Shown: positions 58,646-64,000 of the stretch, one piece after another
Position numbering within the stretch: position 1 is the stretch's first letter
How the letters are laid out: each line of letters starts with the position of its first letter
Assembly (NCBI GenBank): GCA_003140215.1
Contig: PLJL01000004.1
Location: 2,246,861 to 2,310,860 of the forward strand
DNA: 64,000 nt
Direction: 5' to 3'
From: Vulcanimicrobiota bacterium
GTDB taxonomy: Bacteria > Vulcanimicrobiota > Vulcanimicrobiia > Vulcanimicrobiales > Vulcanimicrobiaceae
Translations under genes and position numbers: made by a program
The notes under the pieces: model-generated
Seen by the model: only the letters and a program-made list of their open reading frames with translations
The model's database searches: none
What the model was told of the DNA's origin: nothing

Positions 58646-59212
58646 TCAGCCTTCGTTCGCCGGCTCCTCGGCGGGTGCGGGTTCGCTACCCTCCGCCGAT
58701 TCTTCGTCCTCGAACGAGATGATGTCGATGCTGATCCGGCCTTCGGCGCTGGCGCGCACCAGCGTGCGCAGGGCTTGCGCGACGCGCCCGTTGCGTCCGA
58801 TGACCTTGCCCAGATCTTCGTGTTCGACGACCAGCTCGACGACGGGCCCCTTCTCGCTCTCGACCTGCTCGACAAGCACGTTCTCCGGGCGCGACACCAA
58901 TTTGCGGGCCAGAAATCCCAGCAGGTCGAGCGCGCGTTGCTGCGCCACGACCGGATCGGCCGTCTTGCGCGCCCCGCGGTCGCCGCCGTACTCACGCCGC
59001 GGCCGCCGATCCTCGCCGGCGTCGGCGGTGCCGCTGCGGTCGCGGCGGTCGTTGCGCGGCCCACGCCGCGGCCGCTCGTCCTCGGGCTCGATGTCGTCGT
59101 GCGCCGCTTCGTCCGACGCGATCCGCCGCGCACCCAGCGTCGAGGTGCGCTCTTCTTCGCGCGGCTTGTCTTCGTCGCCGAAGAGTCCGAACTCGTCGTC
59201 GAATGCGCTCAT
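58646..59212 (-). CDS. khpA: KH-domain RNA-binding protein KhpA with long disordered N-terminus
   Basis: A 188-residue protein. The C-terminal half is the compact KH domain of KhpA (LLGFLARKLVSRPENVLVEQ, then VEHEDLGKVIGRNGRVAQAL with the G-x-x-G loop GRNG). KhpA proteins are normally about 75-80 residues. Here roughly 85 extra residues lie in front: an acidic start (FDDEFGLFGDEDKPREEE) and an Arg/Asp-rich stretch (RPRRGPRNDRRDRSG). The position between rpsP and rimM is the standard one. KhpA with its partner KhpB binds RNA and affects cell division and elongation. Confidence 0.9.
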   Translation of the reverse strand: MSAFDDEFGLFGDEDKPREEERTSTLGARRIASDEAAHDDIEPEDERPRRGPRNDRRDRSGTADAGEDRRPRREYGGDRGARKTADPVVAQQRALDLLGFLARKLVSRPENVLVEQVESEKGPVVELVVEHEDLGKVIGRNGRVAQALRTLVRASAEGRISIDIISFEDEESAEGSEPAPAEEPANEG

Positions 59213-59242
59213 CGCCCGCGTCCGCTCGCTGCCATCACGCCG

Positions 59243-59533
59243 TCACTCCTTCTTGCTCTTGGGCGGCCGCTTCGTCTCCGAGATCGGTCCACGTTCGACC
59301 AAGCCCAATTCGGCGAACAAGCGCCGCACCGGGTCCGAAGGCTGTGCGCCTTTGGCCAACCACGCCTTCGCCTTCTCTTGATCGACGACGAGCGTCTTGG
59401 GTTCGGTGCGCGGATTGTAATGGCCCAAAATCTCGAGGAACCGCCCATCACGCGGAGATTTCACATCCGCCACGACGAACCGGTACGTGGGTTGTTTCTT
59501 GGCGCCCATGCGCCGCAGTCTGATCTTAACCAT
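59243..59533 (-). CDS. rpsP: 30S ribosomal protein S16
   Basis: A 96-residue S16, beginning [20 protein letters not shown] with [11 protein letters not shown] in the middle, the standard fingerprint, and a basic C-terminal tail ([10 protein letters not shown]). It binds 16S rRNA early in 30S assembly. It is 68 bp downstream of ffh and 30 bp upstream of khpA, the common bacterial gene order. Confidence 0.98.
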   Translation of the reverse strand: MVKIRLRRMGAKKQPTYRFVVADVKSPRDGRFLEILGHYNPRTEPKTLVVDQEKAKAWLAKGAQPSDPVRRLFAELGLVERGPISETKRPPKSKKE

Positions 59534-59601
59534 GTCGACTTTCTAGGAAATCCCGCACTTCTCTATGCGGGCGTTTGAGGTAAAAACGTGGCGTGTCGCG
59601 A

Positions 59602-60930
59602 TCATCGCCCAAGACCCGCCGGCAGCTTCGGAAAGCGGCCCTTCTTCATCCCGCCCAGCTGCTTCATCATCTGGCGCGATGCCTCGAACTGCTTGACGAG
59701 GCGGTTGACGTCGGCGACTTGCGTTCCCGAACCGACCGCGATCCGCTTGCGCCGCGACCCGTTGAGGATCTCGGGCCGCTCGCGTTCGCGGCGCGACATC
59801 GAGCAGATGATGGCCTCGACCTTGTTGATGTCCTTCTCGTCGATCTCGACCTTCGGCAGCGCCTTGGACAGCCCCGGAATCATCTTCATGAGATCGGACA
59901 TCGAGCCCATCTTGCGAACCTGCCGCAATTGCGCCAAGAAGTCGTCGAGCGTGAAGAGCGATTTGCGCAGCTTGGTCGCAAGCTCTTCGGCCTGCTGTTC
60001 CGAGTAGACGTTCTGCGTCTTCTCGATGAGCGTCAGCACGTCGCCCATGCCGAGGATGCGTGACGCCAGCCGGTCGGGGTGGAAGGCTTCGAGCGCGGTG
60101 ACCTTCTCGCCGACTCCGACGAACTTGATCGGCGCGCCGGTCATGCGGTGGATCGAGAGCGCCGCGCCGCCGCGCGCGTCGCCGTCCATCTTGGTGAGCA
60201 CGACCCCGGTGATGCCGAGCCGGTCGTTGAACGTCTGGGCGACGTTGACCGCTTCTTGTCCGGTCATCGCGTCGGCGACGAACAGGATCTCGGTCGGACG
60301 CACCGCGGCCTTGATGCGTTCGAGCTCCTCCATGAGGCGCTCGTCGATCTGCAACCGCCCGGCGGTGTCGATGATTACCGTCGCGATCCCCAGGCGCTTG
60401 GCTTCGGCTACGCCGTCGCGCGCGATCTGGACCGGATCGCCCTGGCCCGCCTCGAAAACCGGCAAGTCGATCTGCTTGCCCAGCGTCTTGAGCTGTTCGA
60501 TCGCCGCGGGGCGGTATACGTCGGCGGCGACGAGCAAGGTCCGCCGCCCCTGCTCCTTGAGGCGCAGCGCCAGCTTGGCGGCGTGCGTGGTCTTGCCCGA
60601 GCCCTGCAGCCCGACCATCACGTACACCGTCGGCGGCGCGTCGCTGTAGGTCAGCCGTGACGCCGCTCCGCCCATGAGCTCGACGAGCTCGTCGTAGACG
60701 AGCTTGACGACGCTCTGCGACGGGGTCAGCGAGGTGAAGACGTCGGAACCGACCGCTCGCGCCTTGATCGCGTTGACGAACTCTTTGGCGACCGGCAGCG
60801 CGACGTCGGCTTCGAGCAGCGCGATGCGCACCTCGCGCAAGACCTCGGCGACGTCGGACTCGGAGAGCCGGCCGCGATTTGCGAGCCGGTCGAAGATCGC
60901 CCCAAGGCGTTCAGACAGAGCTTCTAACAT
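59602..60930 (-). CDS. ffh: Signal recognition particle protein Ffh (SRP54)
   Basis: The GTPase that targets membrane and secreted proteins, 442 residues, normal length. It has the N domain (residues 1-85), the G domain with GLQGSGKTTHAAKLA, VIIDTAGRLQID, TKMDGDARGGAAL and the insertion-box region, and a C-terminal M domain rich in Met (GSMSDLMKMIPGLSK, EASRQMMKQLGGMKKG). The 4.5S RNA gene is not in the window. It lies 51 bp downstream of acpP on the same strand, which connects the lipid and translation genes. Confidence 0.98.
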   Translation of the reverse strand: MLEALSERLGAIFDRLANRGRLSESDVAEVLREVRIALLEADVALPVAKEFVNAIKARAVGSDVFTSLTPSQSVVKLVYDELVELMGGAASRLTYSDAPPTVYVMVGLQGSGKTTHAAKLALRLKEQGRRTLLVAADVYRPAAIEQLKTLGKQIDLPVFEAGQGDPVQIARDGVAEAKRLGIATVIIDTAGRLQIDERLMEELERIKAAVRPTEILFVADAMTGQEAVNVAQTFNDRLGITGVVLTKMDGDARGGAALSIHRMTGAPIKFVGVGEKVTALEAFHPDRLASRILGMGDVLTLIEKTQNVYSEQQAEELATKLRKSLFTLDDFLAQLRQVRKMGSMSDLMKMIPGLSKALPKVEIDEKDINKVEAIICSMSRRERERPEILNGSRRKRIAVGSGTQVADVNRLVKQFEASRQMMKQLGGMKKGRFPKLPAGLGR

Positions 60931-60981
60931 CTAACTTTCTTGCAGCGGTCCAAGGAGCGCTGCGGGTTCGCTTGCCGAACC

Positions 60982-61248
60982 CTATGCCTGCGGCGCGGCA
61001 GCGGCTGAATCACCGCTGGCGCCGTCGATCTTTTGGACGGCGTCGCCGACGGTCTTGATCTTCTCAGCCTCTTCGTCGGGGATGTCGACGCCGAACTCGG
61101 TCTCGAACGCCATGACGAGCTCGACTTGATCGAGCGAGTCCGCGCCCAGGTCGTCCGTGATCGACGCCTCGGGCGTGACCTCGTTCTCCTCGACTCCGAG
61201 TTGCTCGACGATGATCTTCTTGACGCGATCGAAAGTGTCAGCGGCCAT
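60982..61248 (-). CDS. acpP: Acyl carrier protein
   Basis: An 88-residue acidic carrier with the phosphopantetheine motif [14 protein letters not shown]; Ser38 receives the arm. It has a short Ala-rich C-terminal tail ([13 protein letters not shown]) beyond the usual 77-80 residues. It carries the growing fatty-acyl chain. It is downstream of fabG and upstream of ffh in the leftward operon; fabF, often next to acpP, is not present. Confidence 0.97.
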   Translation of the reverse strand: MAADTFDRVKKIIVEQLGVEENEVTPEASITDDLGADSLDQVELVMAFETEFGVDIPDEEAEKIKTVGDAVQKIDGASGDSAAAAPQA

Positions 61249-61284
61249 GTGATCGTGAGTCTCCTACAGTGGTGTGAAGCAGGG

Positions 61285-62025
61285 CTACATCAAAAATCCG
61301 CCGTCGACGACGACCGTTTGACCGGTGACGTAGCGAGCGGCGTCGGAGGCGAGAAAGGTGACGACCGGGGCGACGTCCTCGGGCGATCCCGCCCGCCCCA
61401 GCGCGATCGTGTTCAAGTAGTGTTCGCGGGCTTGACCCGGCATCTCGGACGTCATCGCCGTCTCGATCAGACCGGGTGCGACCGCGTTCACGCGGATATT
61501 GCGCGAGCCGAGCTCTTTCGCCAGCGACTTGGTCAGACCAAGCAGGCCCGCTTTGGTCGCCGCGTAGGCGCTCTGACCAGCGTTACCCGCCAGACCCACG
61601 ATCGACGACACGAAGACGATCGCTCCCCCGCGCTGCTTCATCATCGGCTTGGCGACCGCCGCGCTGAGGTAGAACGCCGACTTGAGGTTGACGTCGATGA
61701 GGCGATCGAGCTCGGCGGCCCGGAAGCGCAGGATCAGGCCGTCCTTGGACTGCCCGGCGTTGGCGATCGCGATGTCGATCCGCCCCACGCCGGCGAGGAC
61801 CTCGGCGATCGCCGTGTTGACCGCTGCCTCGTCGCTGACGTCGACGACGTGCGTCGCGGCGCGAGCACCCGCGCGGATCGCACGGCAGGCCGCGGCCGTC
61901 TCCGCGAGCGCGGCCTCGTCGCGGCCGAACAGCGCGACGTCGGCCCCGGCGCGGGCCAGGTCGACCGCGATCGCGCGCCCGATGCCGCGGCTCGCGCCGG
62001 TCACGACCGCGATCTTACCGGTCAT
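61285..62025 (-). CDS. fabG: 3-oxoacyl-ACP reductase FabG
   Basis: An NADPH-dependent ketoreductase of 246 residues from ATG 62025 (ATGA overlap with fabD). It has the NADP motif VVTGASRGIGRAIA, NAGQSKDGLILR, the catalytic FVSSIVGLAGNAGQ (Ser) and YAATKAGLLGLTKS (Tyr, Lys), and the C-terminal QTVVVDGGFLM. Unlike the solo SDR at 24.5 kb, it sits in a fatty-acid operon fabH-fabD-fabG-acpP, which fixes its role in the elongation cycle of fatty-acid synthesis. Confidence 0.96.
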   Translation of the reverse strand: MTGKIAVVTGASRGIGRAIAVDLARAGADVALFGRDEAALAETAAACRAIRAGARAATHVVDVSDEAAVNTAIAEVLAGVGRIDIAIANAGQSKDGLILRFRAAELDRLIDVNLKSAFYLSAAVAKPMMKQRGGAIVFVSSIVGLAGNAGQSAYAATKAGLLGLTKSLAKELGSRNIRVNAVAPGLIETAMTSEMPGQAREHYLNTIALGRAGSPEDVAPVVTFLASDAARYVTGQTVVVDGGFLM

Positions 62026-62969
62026 ACCGCCGACGCCGATCCCAGCTGATCGCGCAGTTGTCCGACCCCGGCCGCATCGGAGACGGTAATCGCCCGGGGC
62101 GCACCGTCGATGCGCTTGAACATCGGCGCCAACACGGGCGACGCGCCGAACTCCACGATGAGATCGAGACCCAGCTCGACCATCGCCACCGCGGTGTCGT
62201 GCCAACGCACCTCGTCGGTGATCGAACGCACCAGATTGGCCTTGATCTGCGCGACGTCGCGATACGGCGTCGCGTCGACGTTCGAGATCACGGTGAAGCG
62301 CGGCGGCAGAACCGTGGCTGCGGCGACGTGCGCCGCGAACTCCTCGCGCGCGGGATCCATGAGGGCGCTGTGCCAAGCACCCGCGACGTTGAGCGGGACG
62401 ACCCGCTTGGCGCCCGCGGTCATGGCTCGTTCCCCCGCCACGCGCACCGCGTCGGCGTCACCGCTGATCACGATCTGACCCGGCGCGTTGAAGTTCGCCA
62501 GCTGAACGCGTCCCGCGCCTTGCTCGACGGTTTCCGCGACGGCGGCCCGCAACGCATCGGGGGCCAGCCCCAGCACCGCGGCCATCGCACCGCGGGCGCG
62601 TGACGCCGCACGGTGCATCGCCAACCCGCGCTGGTTGACCAGCGTCAGCGCGGTCTCGAAAGCCAGCGCGCCGGCGAGCGTGAGCGAGCAGTACTCGCCG
62701 AACGAATGGCCCGCGCTCACGACCGGCTCGAGCGCGTCGCCGGCGGCGAGCGCCAGCGCAACGTTGGTGACGAAGATCGCCGGCTGAGCGTACCGCGTCT
62801 CGCGCAACTTCTCTTCGGGGCCGCTCGCGCACAACGCGAGCAGATCGTAGCCCAAGATCGTCTTGGCTTCGGCGAAGCACTGCGCGGCAGCCGGGTGCGC
62901 GCGCGCCGCATCGACGCCCATCCCCACGACCTGCGAGCCCTGGCCGGGAAAAATTATTCCGACCCTCAC
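62022..62969 (-). CDS. fabD: Malonyl-CoA:ACP transacylase FabD
   Basis: A 315-residue transacylase from GTG 62969, which overlaps the fabH stop (GTGA) and directly precedes VGIIFPGQGSQ, the conserved start. The nucleophile is in SAGHSFGEYCSL, the Arg in NQRGLAMHRAAS, and the His in VAGAWHSALM; the ferredoxin-like subdomain has NFNAPGQIVISG. It loads malonyl groups onto ACP for elongation. A longer start at 63008 would add residues not found in the family. Confidence 0.96.
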   Translation of the reverse strand: MRVGIIFPGQGSQVVGMGVDAARAHPAAAQCFAEAKTILGYDLLALCASGPEEKLRETRYAQPAIFVTNVALALAAGDALEPVVSAGHSFGEYCSLTLAGALAFETALTLVNQRGLAMHRAASRARGAMAAVLGLAPDALRAAVAETVEQGAGRVQLANFNAPGQIVISGDADAVRVAGERAMTAGAKRVVPLNVAGAWHSALMDPAREEFAAHVAAATVLPPRFTVISNVDATPYRDVAQIKANLVRSITDEVRWHDTAVAMVELGLDLIVEFGASPVLAPMFKRIDGAPRAITVSDAAGVGQLRDQLGSASAV

Positions 62970-63982
62970 GCGCGGGTGCCGTTCTTTCCGTTGGCCGACC
63001 AGCGCCACGCCACCGCGCCCCAGCTCAACCCGCCGCCGAAGCCGACGAACAGCAGCACGTCGCCGTCCTTCAACTTGCCGGCGGCCGCGGTCTCGGAGAG
63101 CGCGATCGGAATCGATGCGGCGCTCGTGTTCCCGTAGCGCTCGATGTTGATGATGACGCGTTCGGGGCCGATGTCGAGGCGCTTCGCGGCTGCTTCGATG
63201 ATACGCTTGTTGGCTTGGTGCGGGATGACCCAGGTGATGTCGTTGGGCGTCAAGCCGGCGCTGTCGAGCGCGTGGGTCGTCGCCGCGATCATCTTGGTGA
63301 CGGCGAAACGAAAGACTTCGCGCCCGTTCATGGTAATCGTGTTGCGCTTGGCCGCGATGTCCTCGGCCGTGATCGGCAGCGCGCCCGTTCCACCCACCGG
63401 CAGGTACAGATCGGTCGGGTTCGTACCGTCCGCGCCGAGCTCGGAGCCCAGATACGAGTCGCGCTCGGCGGCCTCGAGCACGACGGCGCCGGCGCCGTCG
63501 CCGAACAGGACCGCGGTGTTGCGGTCATCGTAGTTGACCAGCCGCGAGAGCTCCTCGGCGCCGATGAGCAGGATCCGTTTGAAGACGCCGGTGCGAATCA
63601 TGCTCGACGCAACGGTGAGCCCGTAGATGAAGCCGCTGCAGGCGATCTCCATGTCGAAGCCGGGGACGCCTTGGATGCCCAGCTTGGCCCCGACGATACA
63701 GGCCGTCGCGGGAAAGGCGTAGTCGGGCGTGACCGTCGCGACGATGATGCAGCCGATGGCGCTGGGTTCGAGCCCGGCGTTCGCGAGCGCGGCGCGCGCC
63801 GCTCCGAGCGCGACGTCGCTGGTCGGCTCATCCGGAGCCGCGATGTGCCGCTCCTTCATCCCGGTGCGCGTGGTGATCCACTCGTCCGACGTGTCGAACA
63901 TCTGCTCGAGATCGGAGTTGGTGAGAACACGCTTGGGCACGTAGTGCCCGACGCCCGCGATGCGGACTCCGGTCTGGTTCAA
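62966..63982 (-). CDS. fabH: 3-oxoacyl-ACP synthase III FabH
   Basis: The initiating ketoacyl synthase, 338 residues. The catalytic triad is visible: Cys115 in MEIACSGFIYGL, His in VIPHQANKRI and Asn in RYGNTSAAS. SDEWITTRTGMKERHIAAPD and GDGAGAVVLEAA are further landmarks, and VGFGGGLSWGAVAWRW is the typical C-terminus, here followed by an eight-residue tail. It condenses an acyl-CoA primer with malonyl-ACP. It is the first complete gene of the leftward operon; plsX, which often precedes it, would lie outside the window. Confidence 0.97.
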   Translation of the reverse strand: MNQTGVRIAGVGHYVPKRVLTNSDLEQMFDTSDEWITTRTGMKERHIAAPDEPTSDVALGAARAALANAGLEPSAIGCIIVATVTPDYAFPATACIVGAKLGIQGVPGFDMEIACSGFIYGLTVASSMIRTGVFKRILLIGAEELSRLVNYDDRNTAVLFGDGAGAVVLEAAERDSYLGSELGADGTNPTDLYLPVGGTGALPITAEDIAAKRNTITMNGREVFRFAVTKMIAATTHALDSAGLTPNDITWVIPHQANKRIIEAAAKRLDIGPERVIINIERYGNTSAASIPIALSETAAAGKLKDGDVLLFVGFGGGLSWGAVAWRWSANGKNGTRA

Positions 63983-64000
63983 CCGCTAACCGTGATTGTG

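Noticed and set aside
1..64000. CRISPR arrays, tRNA/rRNA genes, riboswitches, insertion sequences or phage integrases
   Set aside because: I looked for direct-repeat spacing, cloverleaf/CCA ends, known riboswitch cores and transposase motifs and saw none I could support; a covariance-model scan would be the decisive check.

Overview
The window is about 64 kb of GC-rich chromosomal DNA, densely coding on both strands. Two outer-membrane secretins, a PilM-N-O-P-Q set and many exported proteins point to a two-membrane (diderm) bacterium. It also carries a ferredoxin-dependent 2-oxoacid oxidoreductase, a two-subunit transketolase, GGDEF/EAL proteins and many solo conserved families. This mix resembles environmental lineages such as Candidatus Eremiobacterota/Vulcanimicrobiota (WPS-2), but that is a low-confidence guess from protein style. 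I found no rRNA, tRNA, CRISPR array, insertion sequence or integrase.

Layout. 1-10 kb: a partial erythromycin-esterase-like gene without its catalytic residues, an Fpg/Nei glycosylase, a His-rich membrane protein, two c-di-GMP proteins, a small operon with a six-TM sensor-like protein and a DUF3343 protein, and an acyl-CoA dehydrogenase. 10-16.8 kb: a peroxiredoxin-like gene with an in-frame TGA where its active-site Cys belongs, followed by a SECIS-like hairpin (a probable selenoprotein); then a D-2-hydroxyacid dehydrogenase, a TIR membrane protein, glutamine synthetase and a split transketolase. 16.8-26.3 kb: metabolic genes (DyP peroxidase, ketopantoate reductase-like, FAH family, ThDP enzyme) beside a NitT/TauT-type ABC transporter and two oxidoreductases. 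26-31 kb: a secreted lipoprotein, a soluble chemoreceptor-like protein with two signalling domains, and an MFS transporter. 31.3-37 kb: an AT-richer RHS polymorphic toxin with a coupled immunity-like gene, probably acquired. 37-41.4 kb: a secretin running in frame into a metallo-beta-lactamase-fold protein, then a CHAD protein. 41.4-45.2 kb: KorAB and small conserved proteins.

45.2-51.3 kb is a type IV pilus/competence operon: pilin, CcdA-like protein, TPR protein, minimal prepilin peptidase, PilM, N, O, P and Q. Most junctions are 4-bp ATGA/GTGA overlaps. A polysaccharide deacetylase, a large beta-propeller protein and small exported or membrane proteins follow. 58-64 kb is a leftward housekeeping run, fabH-fabD-fabG-acpP-ffh-rpsP-khpA-rimM, linking fatty-acid synthesis to protein targeting and ribosome assembly.

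The most notable observations are the selenoprotein candidate (with a DUF3343 selenium-trait-associated gene about 5 kb away), the inactivated erythromycin-esterase homologue, the TIR-TM-extracytoplasmic protein, the RHS toxin/immunity island, the secretin/hydrolase junction, and a long inverted repeat built into the secretin promoter.
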